Shown here: in pieces, positions 35,829 through 43,880 of the stretch | How positions within the stretch are numbered: the first letter of the stretch is position 1 | Layout: every line of letters begins with the position of its first letter | NCBI GenBank assembly: GCA_002687175.1 | Contig: NYZP01000010.1 | Location: 1-43,880, forward strand | Source: Parcubacteria group bacterium | Lineage (GTDB): Bacteria > Patescibacteriota > Patescibacteriia > Buchananbacterales > UBA6539 | Reading direction: 5' to 3' | Length of the DNA stretch: 43,880 nucleotides | Notes under the pieces: model-generated | The model's database searches: none | What the model saw: only the letters and a program-made list of their open reading frames with translations | What the model was told of the DNA's origin: nothing | Made by a program: the position numbers and the translations under genes

Positions 35829-37583
35829 ATGGGTTGCAGGAAGATGAGTAGGTTAGTTTCAATGTTTTCTTGGGTGCTGGCATGCATGTTAATGGTGGGA
35901 TGTCCCACCACAACAGACACACCGGATACAACACCAGAACTGGAAACAGAAGAAATTGATAAACCCGAAGTAGATTTACCTTCGGACCCGATCAACTTAC
36001 CTCCCCCCAATGATAATTGCAGCTCTGCTGTTGTTATTACTGAAGGGGAGGTCATATTAGACTCAACTGTCGATTCGATCGACGGCACGGTCTGGTATGC
36101 ATTTACCCCGACAGTAAGCGGTGTGACAACCGTAAACCTGGAAAGCAATTTTGATGCTAGCTTAGCAGTTTCCGAAAACTGCGGCGACAGCAAAATAATT
36201 TATGGCACTGACGACAGGAAGGATGTTTATCAGGAAACAGACCCCGTGCGGTTGGCGCAAGCAGCGGCAACTTGTGGTGTTATTCCTGAACTGTACATCA
36301 GAGACAATGGTGATGGCGCTTTTCGTGTCTCCACTTATGCCTTTGAGTATCAATGTCTGCCTCCCTGCGCCGGTGAGCCATATGCTGACCAGTCAACCTC
36401 ACCAATCTGTACCGCCTTTCTGATTGGTCCAGACTTGGTAGCAACGGCCGGACATTGTTTTGATGCCACTAACCTAAGTGATCGCACTTTTGTTTTTGGT
36501 TTTGAAATGACCAGTCCGACAACAACGCGAACAACGTTTGACAACTCCTATCTCTATCGTGGAGTTGAAATTGTGGCCCAGCAGTACACCACTGAAATTG
36601 ATTACGCCGTTATTAGGCTTGATCGCCCGGTGACAGTTCCTGGTGCGGAGCCGCTACAAATTCGACGTAGCGGCATTATTGCCGAAGAAACTAACGTTGG
36701 TGCCATTGGTCATCCGAAAGGACTACCGTTAAAGCTTACCTTTGGTAATCAAACGGTAGTGACCGACAGTTCCAACGCCAATTGGTTCTCGGCTAATCTG
36801 GATATTTACAGTGGCAACTCTGGTTCACCAGTGATTAATGCCATCACCGGATTAGTTGAGGGTATTGCCGTACGTAGCATACCTGATTTTGATATCATTG
36901 GTGGTAGCTGTTTTAGCTCAGTTGTCCTACCCGATGCCTTTGGCTCGGAACAAGTCACTAAGTCAACGGTCTTTGCCCAGTACATTCCGGAGGTTATTTC
37001 CGGCGAGGGCGAAGGTGAGAACATATTCTCTATCTCCCTTAACTTTGACGTAGTGGCTGGACAGCAGTACCTGATTGAGGTGTCGGGAAATGCCGGTCAA
37101 GCTGGTAGTTTTGACATCTCGGTTTCTACTGAGGAAACAGTTGAATTAGGTGGCGAAGGTGAAGGCGAAGGTGAAGGTGAAGGCGAGGTTGTTCCTACTA
37201 TCTCCTTAGTCAGTCAAACTGCTGATGGTTTGGTAACGGCTCAAGTTGACGACATTCCAGCTGAACTACTTGACCAGTACGGCGTGGTTTTCTATCCGGA
37301 AATAAACGTCGCCACACCACCGTTTGAATTTATGCGGTGGGTCGCCAAAAGCAATGGCTGGCCGGACAACATGGTGACGCCAATCAACGTTGACGGTACG
37401 GCCAGTGTCTGGGCGTTCCAAAGTGACGTTGATATTGAGACTACGGTCATGTTCTATGCTGCCGTGGTACCAATTGGCACGGTTGTTCCAGAATCGGTTG
37501 ATTCTGACACTATCGCTACACCGTATTTCGATTCGGTAATTACTGAGGCCTTAGCCTTTGACTACATGGTCAGAGACTGCTAG
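35829..37583 (+). CDS. Trypsin/V8-like serine protease lipoprotein with Gly-Glu repeat linker
   Basis: Lipobox LMVGC; ATAGHCF, DYAVIRL, YSGNSGSPV triad context; GEGEGEGEGEGE linker; SD AGGAGG. Confidence 0.82.
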   Translation: MGCRKMSRLVSMFSWVLACMLMVGCPTTTDTPDTTPELETEEIDKPEVDLPSDPINLPPPNDNCSSAVVITEGEVILDSTVDSIDGTVWYAFTPTVSGVTTVNLESNFDASLAVSENCGDSKIIYGTDDRKDVYQETDPVRLAQAAATCGVIPELYIRDNGDGAFRVSTYAFEYQCLPPCAGEPYADQSTSPICTAFLIGPDLVATAGHCFDATNLSDRTFVFGFEMTSPTTTRTTFDNSYLYRGVEIVAQQYTTEIDYAVIRLDRPVTVPGAEPLQIRRSGIIAEETNVGAIGHPKGLPLKLTFGNQTVVTDSSNANWFSANLDIYSGNSGSPVINAITGLVEGIAVRSIPDFDIIGGSCFSSVVLPDAFGSEQVTKSTVFAQYIPEVISGEGEGENIFSISLNFDVVAGQQYLIEVSGNAGQAGSFDISVSTEETVELGGEGEGEGEGEGEVVPTISLVSQTADGLVTAQVDDIPAELLDQYGVVFYPEINVATPPFEFMRWVAKSNGWPDNMVTPINVDGTASVWAFQSDVDIETTVMFYAAVVPIGTVVPESVDSDTIATPYFDSVITEALAFDYMVRDC

Positions 37584-37672
37584 ACGTTGATTATGCTGTT
37601 GTCGCTGAATACGAATTGATGCAGTAATATTTTTCATAATTTTTTAACAAAAAACTCTTACAAAAAACCTGC

Positions 37673-37700
37673 TCTGATCTCATTTCAGGACAGGTTTTTT
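37673..37700 (+). terminator. Intrinsic terminator
   Basis: AAAAAACCTG...CAGGTTTTTT. Confidence 0.65.
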
Positions 37701-37739
37701 GCTTGTCCGCTTCAGGTAAGATATACTAAGTGATATATG

Positions 37740-37799
37740 ATAATACTTGGAATTGAAAGCTCCTGCGACCCCGCTCTGCGGTGCGTGACGAGGCGACGA
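37740..37799 (+). pseudogene. tsaD 5' fragment followed by a GC-rich mini-insert
   Basis: ATAATACTTGGAATTGAAAGCTCCTGCGA matches 37831-37859 except at synonymous third positions, then CCCCGCTCTGCGGTGCGTGACGAGGCGACGA. Confidence 0.75.
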
Positions 37800-37809
37800 T
37801 TAAAATCCT

Positions 37810-38826
37810 ATGATTAAAAAAAATAGTGCCATAATACTTGGAATTGAAAGTTCCTGTGATGAAACCGCTGCTGCCTTAATTGAAAAAAAAGGCAGTCGTT
37901 TTAGTATTTTAGCAAACACTGTTTTGTCACAAGTAAAAATCCATCGTCAATTTGGTGGAGTGGTACCAGAAGTTGCCGCCCGTAATCATTTAGAAAATAT
38001 ACTGTCGGTAGTTAATAAAACTTTAATTGAGGCTAAAATTAAACCTAAACAAATTGATAAAATTGCGGTCACTCATGGGCCAGGTCTTATCACTTCACTA
38101 ATTGTCGGAGCAGAAACTGCCAAAAATCTGGCCTTTGCTTGGCAAAAGCCCCTCATCCCCATTAACCATCTTAAAGCTCATTTGTACGCTAACTGGCTCA
38201 AAAATAAAACAATAAAATTTCCCGCCATAGCCTTAATAGTGTCAGGTGGTCACACCGAAATTGTTTTAATGAAATCAAACATTAACTTTAAAAAAATTGG
38301 TGAAACAGTTGATGATGCCGCTGGTGAGGCCTTTGACAAAGTTGCAGCTCTACTGAATCTAGGTTATCCTGGTGGACCAGTGGTGTCTAAGCTAGCAGAC
38401 AAGGGTAATGCTCAAGCCTTTAAATTTCCACGACCAATGATGTATAAAGATAATTTTAACTTCAGTTTCTCTGGACTAAAAACCGCAGTGCTTTATGAGA
38501 TAAAAAAAATACCACGAATTAACAGTAAAATAAAATCTGACATGTGCGCTTCTTTCCAACAAGCAGCCATTGATGTTTTAGCTTTTAAAACTATCAAGGC
38601 TGCCAAACGATACAAAGCTAAGACAATTATTCTTTCGGGTGGGGTAGCCGCTAATAAACTACTTCGAAAAACTTTAGAGCAGCAAGCAACCAATAACCAA
38701 TTAGATTTCATGGTTCCCGAAATTAATCTCTGCACAGATAATGCAGCGATGATTGCAGCAGCTGGTTTTTTTGAAAAATCAATACCTTGGCAAAAGCTTA
38801 GGGTTAACCCAAATTTAGAAATATGA
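37810..38826 (+). CDS. tsaD: tRNA N6-threonylcarbamoyladenosine synthase TsaD
   Basis: IILGIESSCDETAAALIE, GGVVPEVAARNHLENI, VSGGHTEIVLM. Confidence 0.97.
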   Translation: MIKKNSAIILGIESSCDETAAALIEKKGSRFSILANTVLSQVKIHRQFGGVVPEVAARNHLENILSVVNKTLIEAKIKPKQIDKIAVTHGPGLITSLIVGAETAKNLAFAWQKPLIPINHLKAHLYANWLKNKTIKFPAIALIVSGGHTEIVLMKSNINFKKIGETVDDAAGEAFDKVAALLNLGYPGGPVVSKLADKGNAQAFKFPRPMMYKDNFNFSFSGLKTAVLYEIKKIPRINSKIKSDMCASFQQAAIDVLAFKTIKAAKRYKAKTIILSGGVAANKLLRKTLEQQATNNQLDFMVPEINLCTDNAAMIAAAGFFEKSIPWQKLRVNPNLEI

Positions 38827-39245
38827 AACATATTACCCATTCAGAAATTCAAACTTTTAACCTGGGTAAAAAAGTGGCCAGTCAACTTAAGGCCGGTGGT
38901 GTCATATCTTTAACTGGAGAATTAGGTGCTGGCAAAACCGTATTTGTCAAAGGCCTGGCAGTTGGGCTAGGTGTTGAACAAGTGGTCAATAGTCCTACAT
39001 TTGTATTAATGAAAATTTATCCCACTAAACATTCGACAGTCAAACAAATAGTTCATATTGATTGTTATCGACTTAAAGAGTCTGATGAAATAGTTAATGT
39101 TGGAGCATTAGAATATTTCAACCGGCCTGATACTGTAACCGTAATAGAATGGGCTGAAAAAATTAAAAAAAATCTGCCTCAAAGTAGGCAAAAAATATTA
39201 ATTGAAATAAAAAACGTAAACGATCGAGAAATTACTATAACCTAG
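38823..39245 (+). CDS. tsaE: tRNA threonylcarbamoyladenosine biosynthesis ATPase TsaE
   Basis: LTGELGAGKTVFVKGLAVGLG, NSPTFVLM, HIDCYRL. Confidence 0.94.
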   Translation: MKHITHSEIQTFNLGKKVASQLKAGGVISLTGELGAGKTVFVKGLAVGLGVEQVVNSPTFVLMKIYPTKHSTVKQIVHIDCYRLKESDEIVNVGALEYFNRPDTVTVIEWAEKIKKNLPQSRQKILIEIKNVNDREITIT

Positions 39246-40971
39246 CCGTAATATCCTTGGCCACTCTAAAGACCTCATCAACAGTTGTAATACCATCTGA
39301 CGCCTTCAATAAACCATCTTGAATCATGGTTATCATGCCGTTTTTAATAGCAATATTTCTCATGTCATACTCGGAAACATGACTGGTTAGAATCAAGGTT
39401 TCCACTTCTTTATTCATGGTCATTACTTCAAAAATACCAACTCTACCTTTGTATCCAAGACCCTGACACTCTTCACAACCGCCACCTTTAAAAAATTTAA
39501 GATGTTTTAAATCTTCTTTTGATATCTTTACACCTGACTCATCAGGAATTTCTGATAAAATATCCATCACTCGTGAGATGGTTCGGTTGTCTAACTCTGC
39601 CTCTTCTTTACATGAGTCACAAATCTTTCTAACTAGTCTCTGACCAATCATCGCATTAATTGCCGGAGCTAAAAGAAAAGGTTTAACCTCCATCGAAAGC
39701 AAGCGAGGAATAGTACCAGCAGCATCATTGGTATGTAAAGTGGTAATTACTAGATGGCCAGTCAAGGCGGCGTTAATAGCCACTTCGGCGGTCTCTAAAT
39801 CTCTAACCTCACCAACCATCACAATATCAGGATCCTGCCGTAAAATTGACCGTAGGCCATTAGCAAAGGTATATTTTTTACTAGGATTAACCTGACTTTG
39901 ATTTATCCCTTCTAATTTATATTCAACTGGATCTTCAATGGTAATAATTTTTGTTCCCGGATCATTCAGTTTATTCAAAACGGCATAAAGAGTTGTGGTC
40001 TTACCAGAACCAGTTGGTCCGGTAGTAACAATCATGCCGTTAGGTTTAGTAATTTCAATTTTTAAAGCTTCAAATGCCTTACCGCGTAAACCTAAATCTT
40101 CAAAAGCTAGTCCAATAGCTGATGACATCAAAAGCCTCATCACAACACTCTCGCCATAAGCAGTTGGTAAGGTTGATGTCCTAACATCAATTTTTTCATC
40201 AGTCATAAAAATAGTGAAACGTCCGTCCTGTGGTCGATCTTCAATATTAATCTTTAATTTGGCCACCAGTTTAATCCGAGCTACCACTTGTGGCCAGAGC
40301 TTCGAGTCTAGTTGGGCCACTTCATGTAATATACCATCAACTCGAAAACGAATTTTAACTCCTTTTTCTTCTGATTCAATATGAATGTCTGATGACCGAG
40401 CCTTAATAGCAGCCGCCATAATCAAAGTTAACATGTCGGTAATAGATACTTCCTGTAGCCCTTGATTTAAGTCTTTAAAAGTTTCTATTTCCTTTTCATA
40501 TTTTTTAATATCTGCTTCAGTAATTTCCACACCACTGACAAATTTTCTAATTTTGGGAACTGACTTGTAAAGCTTAAAAGCTGATTCAAAACTGTGTGCT
40601 GAAGTTAAATAAACTTTAACATCTGCACGATGCTGCTTAGCTAATTTTTCGGCAATCTCTCTTAGCGCCGGATTGCTAGGATCAGTAGAACCGATTCGAA
40701 TGTCATTAGAACCACGAAAAAAACAGATAGCCTGAAGCTTAGTGGCTAAGCTCTCAGGAATAAGAGTTAGGGTTTCTGGGCTAATTGGAAAGCCTTTAAG
40801 GTCGATATATTGAATCCCACCAATTGAGGCCTTGGCCTGTGCTTCACGTTCCTTTTCTTTAATACCAATATTTTTCATCTTTTCTGTTAACTTGTCAGCA
40901 ACGTCAAGAGTAGCAATTTTAGGTTTTTTGCTTGAAGAAATTGGTTTAATTAAATTGTTATCTTCTGCCAT
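39235..40971 (-). CDS. Type II secretion / type IV pilus assembly ATPase (GspE/PilB)
   Basis: GPTGSGKTTTLYAVLN, RQDPDIVMVGEVRDLETAEVAINAALTGHLVITTLHTNDA, CxxC zinc motifs. Confidence 0.95.
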   Translation of the reverse strand: MAEDNNLIKPISSSKKPKIATLDVADKLTEKMKNIGIKEKEREAQAKASIGGIQYIDLKGFPISPETLTLIPESLATKLQAICFFRGSNDIRIGSTDPSNPALREIAEKLAKQHRADVKVYLTSAHSFESAFKLYKSVPKIRKFVSGVEITEADIKKYEKEIETFKDLNQGLQEVSITDMLTLIMAAAIKARSSDIHIESEEKGVKIRFRVDGILHEVAQLDSKLWPQVVARIKLVAKLKINIEDRPQDGRFTIFMTDEKIDVRTSTLPTAYGESVVMRLLMSSAIGLAFEDLGLRGKAFEALKIEITKPNGMIVTTGPTGSGKTTTLYAVLNKLNDPGTKIITIEDPVEYKLEGINQSQVNPSKKYTFANGLRSILRQDPDIVMVGEVRDLETAEVAINAALTGHLVITTLHTNDAAGTIPRLLSMEVKPFLLAPAINAMIGQRLVRKICDSCKEEAELDNRTISRVMDILSEIPDESGVKISKEDLKHLKFFKGGGCEECQGLGYKGRVGIFEVMTMNKEVETLILTSHVSEYDMRNIAIKNGMITMIQDGLLKASDGITTVDEVFRVAKDITARL

Positions 40972-41108
40972 AAATAAAGTAACATTCTTTTATATTATAA
41001 CTTTTTTTAACCATCACAACAATGTTACAAGTAAATTGTGACGTATCTGCTTGGAGTTTGTTCTAGAAAGAGCTAAAATTAAACCAGTTGCCTAATGAGC
41101 AACATGTT

Positions 41109-41155
41109 TTACCCCTATATATAGCGGAGCGTAGGGGTAAATCCCTCACGTCCCA
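41109..41155 (+). pseudogene. tRNA-Lys 3'-end fragment with adjoining hairpin
   Basis: TTACCCCTA/TAGGGGTAA hairpin, then AATCCCTCACGTCCCA shared with 41624-41640. Confidence 0.6.
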
Positions 41156-41164
41156 CTTGAAGAG

Positions 41165-41191
41165 ACCATCTTGTTAGAAGATGGTTTTTTT
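41165..41191 (+). terminator. Intrinsic terminator abutting the next promoter
   Basis: ACCATCTTGTTAGAAGATGGT then T7; TATAAT at 41194-41199. Confidence 0.8.
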
Positions 41192-41207
41192 GGTATAATA
41201 AGATTAT

Positions 41208-41564
41208 ATGAATAAAAAAATAATTTTAATAATCTTGGGAATAGTTATTTTAGGAGTAATTGCAACTTTAATTATTATAATCCTAAATAATTCTTCAATA
41301 CCACCTGAAGTCTTGGCTTCAAAAACAAATCAAACTAAAAAAATCGAAGCAGCTAAATGTGATTTCTGTGGCGAAGGTAGAGATGTTACAATATATAATT
41401 TTATTCGTGATGATGGAGCAATCTTAAAAAGAATACATAAAGATAATATTAGCAATTCGTATACATGTGGCGGCGCCATAGGTTGGAGCTGTCCAACAAA
41501 TCATAAATGTGATTACGGTGATACTGCCTTAAATGATGCTTTTGGTCTTTGTGTTAAGAAATAA
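41208..41564 (+). CDS. Single-pass exported Cys-containing hypothetical protein
   Basis: N-terminal TM (IILIILGIVILGVIATLIIIIL), six cysteines. Confidence 0.6.
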   Translation: MNKKIILIILGIVILGVIATLIIIILNNSSIPPEVLASKTNQTKKIEAAKCDFCGEGRDVTIYNFIRDDGAILKRIHKDNISNSYTCGGAIGWSCPTNHKCDYGDTALNDAFGLCVKK

Positions 41565-41573
41565 AAGCCCTTC

Positions 41574-41643
41574 TTTGCTCTGCGGTCTTGCGAAGCGCCT
41601 CTTAAGCAAACGGTCGGGGGTTCGAATCCCTCACGTCCCACCA
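41574..41643 (+). pseudogene. tRNA-Lys(CUU) 3' half with insert in the anticodon arm
   Basis: TTTGC + TCTGCGGTCTTGCGAAGCGC + CTCTTAAGCAAACGGTCGGGGGTTCGAATCCCTCACGTCCCACCA; no 5' half. Confidence 0.75.
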
Positions 41644-41684
41644 GTAATCGCTCGTTGAGCGGTTTTTTGATATAATATAATTGT

Positions 41685-41852
41685 ATGAAAAAACAATCTA
41701 AAAAAAGCCTAGCTACATTAAGTAAAGCCCTAAAAGCCAATCAGAAAAAGCAAAAAGGAATAGTTGACTCTACGAATAAAATAGTAGATAATACTATACT
41801 AAGTTTAATAAAGAAAAATATTACTAAAATATCTAAATATGACAGAAAATGA
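41685..41852 (+). CDS. Small basic hypothetical protein, 55 aa
   Basis: MKKQSKKSLATLSKALKANQKKQKGIVDSTNKIVDNTILSLIKKNITKISKYDRK*; TATAAT 8 nt before ATG; overlaps next ORF by 14 nt. Confidence 0.55.
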   Translation: MKKQSKKSLATLSKALKANQKKQKGIVDSTNKIVDNTILSLIKKNITKISKYDRK

Positions 41853-42699
41853 AAAACCACCAATCGACCTGGAAGAAGAAGGTCATGAAGGCGCTGAAAT
41901 AATTGATTTTAGTGAAATTCAAGCCGCTGCAAAATCCGAGCAAGAACAACCTGATTTAGAATCCGAGAAAAGTCGTTTAGAGGCCAAGATTCTTGAAGTA
42001 TGTAGTACTATTGAAACAAGAGCTCGCTCAATATCTGAAAGACTACAAGCTGCTTATAATAAAATTGATTCACCTGACATAGAAGAACTTAAAAAAGCCG
42101 CCACTGAAAACCACCAATCATTCTTCGGAGTTATAGACCAAGACCGTGCTTCTTTTTTAGAATTTGCTTCTCAAGCAGCATCTTCTGATGATATTGAACA
42201 AATAGAACAAAAATTAGAAACTGAAATGCTAGCGGGCAGTATGGCTAATTTGGATAATGCTGAAGCTCAGTTACAAGAAGTGGAAAGATTAGCGGAATCT
42301 CAAACAGCTGATAGTTTAACTGATAGATTCTTTGATAGCGGCGGTGTTAGAAAACCTACAGAAGAAGAATTAGCAGGTATGCCAGAATTTGTTAGAAATG
42401 AAGTTATGCATCAAATGGAACAGTTAGACCAAGACGCTTCTTCTTTTGAAACTGAAGCAGAAGGAAAAATTTCGTCACTTGAAACTCGTTATCGGGCTGT
42501 ACGAGACAGAGTTAAAGGTATTGTTGGCCAAGATACTTTCAGACAAATTGAAGAAGGTTTTGGCTTCTTGAGAAGAGCTATGGAAACATTAAAATCATTA
42601 CCTGAAGACCAAAAAAGAGGGCTGGAAGCTCAAGAAGTTAGAACAAACATTGATAGGATGCTTGGCAACCTAGACACCTTATCAGTAAGGTGGGGTTAA
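41839..42699 (+). CDS. Hypothetical acidic coiled-coil protein
   Basis: 286 aa, Glu/Gln-rich heptad-like composition. Confidence 0.65.
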   Translation: MTENEKPPIDLEEEGHEGAEIIDFSEIQAAAKSEQEQPDLESEKSRLEAKILEVCSTIETRARSISERLQAAYNKIDSPDIEELKKAATENHQSFFGVIDQDRASFLEFASQAASSDDIEQIEQKLETEMLAGSMANLDNAEAQLQEVERLAESQTADSLTDRFFDSGGVRKPTEEELAGMPEFVRNEVMHQMEQLDQDASSFETEAEGKISSLETRYRAVRDRVKGIVGQDTFRQIEEGFGFLRRAMETLKSLPEDQKRGLEAQEVRTNIDRMLGNLDTLSVRWG

Positions 42700-42724
42700 T
42701 TTTTTCATTTATAAAAAGTCTTTC

Positions 42725-42768
42725 TTTTGCCGAAGGTCGAGCTTGCGAGGCCTCTTAAGCAAACGGTC
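42725..42768 (+). pseudogene. tRNA-Lys(CUU) anticodon-arm fragment with insert
   Basis: TTTTGC + CGAAGGTCGAGCTTGCGAGGC + CTCTTAAGCAAACGGTC. Confidence 0.65.
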
Positions 42769-42822
42769 CCCGGCTAGTTGTAAAAATCGCCACTTAGGTG
42801 ATTTTTTGGTAAAATTAACGAC

Positions 42823-43224
42823 ATGAAAAACTTTATTGATAAACTATCACTGGTAGACATTAAAGACCGAAAAGTTTTAATGGCCAAAAGTTTTAATAAG
42901 GACAAATGGTTTAATCCAGGTGGCAAGAGGGAACCAGGTGAAACAGATGAACAAGCCTTAATTAGAGAGATAAAAGAAGAACTTTCAATTGATATTATAC
43001 CAGACACTATTAAGCTATATAATGTTTTTGAAGCACAGGCTCATGGAAAACCCAAAGGGACAATGGTCAGACTAGCCTGCTACACCGCGTCCTATAAAGG
43101 AACACCAAAGCCATCGGCTGAAATAGAACATATTGATTATTTTGATTATTCAAAAAAAGACCTAACCAGTTTAGTTAGTCAATTATTTTTTGATGATCTA
43201 AAGAAAAAAAATTTAATAGATTAA
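42823..43224 (+). CDS. NUDIX hydrolase
   Basis: GGKREPGETDEQALIREIKEELSI Nudix box. Confidence 0.94.
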   Translation: MKNFIDKLSLVDIKDRKVLMAKSFNKDKWFNPGGKREPGETDEQALIREIKEELSIDIIPDTIKLYNVFEAQAHGKPKGTMVRLACYTASYKGTPKPSAEIEHIDYFDYSKKDLTSLVSQLFFDDLKKKNLID

Positions 43225-43234
43225 AAATTTCTTT

Positions 43235-43275
43235 GTATAAAAAAATATCCGTTTCTCTAACGGATATTTTTGTAA
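43235..43275. terminator. Bidirectional intrinsic terminator
   Basis: AAAAAAATATCCGTTTCTCTAACGGATATTTTT. Confidence 0.8.
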
Positions 43276-43289
43276 AACTAAAAGTTTTA

Positions 43290-43832
43290 TTATCGCCTAA
43301 AGCCGGACTTCAAAATACTGACTAAAGTATGTTTTTTATTATCTAATAGCTCAAAAACTATTACCCAGGTTGCCCAATGAAAAATTGTCAGTAAAACTTG
43401 AACAGCTACGAATACCATAATGGCCAGTAAAACCAACAGGATCAAACCGAACAAAAAACCAACATAAAGTGTTAGGAAAGATATAATAATATTAGAGATG
43501 AAAAAAATCATCAGTGAATTAATCAGTAAAAAAATCAAAGAAATAATTAGAGCAATTTCCAGACTAAGTAACCAATTTTCAATAAATATTTTCCAAGCTT
43601 TACCTAATGACTGCTTAAATTTCCAATTTTTCAAAACCACACCAATGATTGCATATTTCAAAATAAAAGAAATTATAATTATCAGGAACAACAGAATATT
43701 AAAAACAACTATGAAAACTAAAATCTCGCCACTGAATTTTAAGCTAGCCAAAATAGCAATAATGAATAATAAAAACCAGATAAAAAATCTGGCTAAAAAA
43801 TTAAGGGCCAAAATTGACCAAAATTTTTGCAA
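43290..43832 (-). CDS. Polytopic membrane protein, probably extending beyond the window
   Basis: Several TM segments; native AT-rich style. Confidence 0.6.
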   Translation of the reverse strand: MQKFWSILALNFLARFFIWFLLFIIAILASLKFSGEILVFIVVFNILLFLIIIISFILKYAIIGVVLKNWKFKQSLGKAWKIFIENWLLSLEIALIISLIFLLINSLMIFFISNIIISFLTLYVGFLFGLILLVLLAIMVFVAVQVLLTIFHWATWVIVFELLDNKKHTLVSILKSGFRR

Positions 43833-43880
43833 ACCAATGCTAAAGCTCTTTTGCCATTTAAGTTCTTGATTCCTAATAAT

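Noticed and set aside
41513-41740. Minus-strand 75 aa ORF containing VGREGFEPPTVCLRGA
   Set aside because: GREGFEPPT-type peptides are a well-known artefact of translating the antisense of tRNA genes; here it overlaps the tRNA-Lys fragment.
1-43880. CRISPR array, prophage or integron integrase
   Set aside because: No regularly spaced direct repeats, Cas, phage structural or recombinase genes were recognised in the window.

Overview
The window looks like an AT-rich chromosomal segment of a Patescibacteria/CPR-type bacterium. This is inferred from gene content and compact style, not from a marker phylogeny. Recognisable housekeeping genes: hppA, tig, nfo, hsp20, a VanW protein, a tRNA-Glu, a split-transketolase pentose-phosphate operon (rpiB-rpe-tktN-tktC-pfkB), an FMN-riboswitch-controlled ribD-ribBA-ribE-ribH operon, DoxX, VKOR, tsaD/tsaE and a PilB/GspE ATPase. 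Interleaved with these are single-gene units of different style, with consensus promoters, strong Shine-Dalgarno sites and hairpin terminators. They include a B12-type radical SAM protein, a fatty acid desaturase, CspA, an outer-membrane-type beta-barrel, a LolA-like protein and a trypsin-like lipoprotein. Most interesting signals: (1) two homologous structured leader elements (~136-140 nt) with compensatory base changes, located before rpe and tktC; (2) an orphan, promoter-driven, highly structured ncRNA candidate at ~9980-10440; (3) a family of ~20-30 nt GC-rich palindromic mini-insertions inside or next to partial duplications of conserved genes (tRNA-Glu, tRNA-Lys, tsaD, the ncRNA 3' end); (4) small gene cassettes separated by tRNA-Lys(CUU) fragments; (5) outer-membrane-type proteins in an apparently CPR-like background. 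All calls are by eye; no database search or folding program was run.
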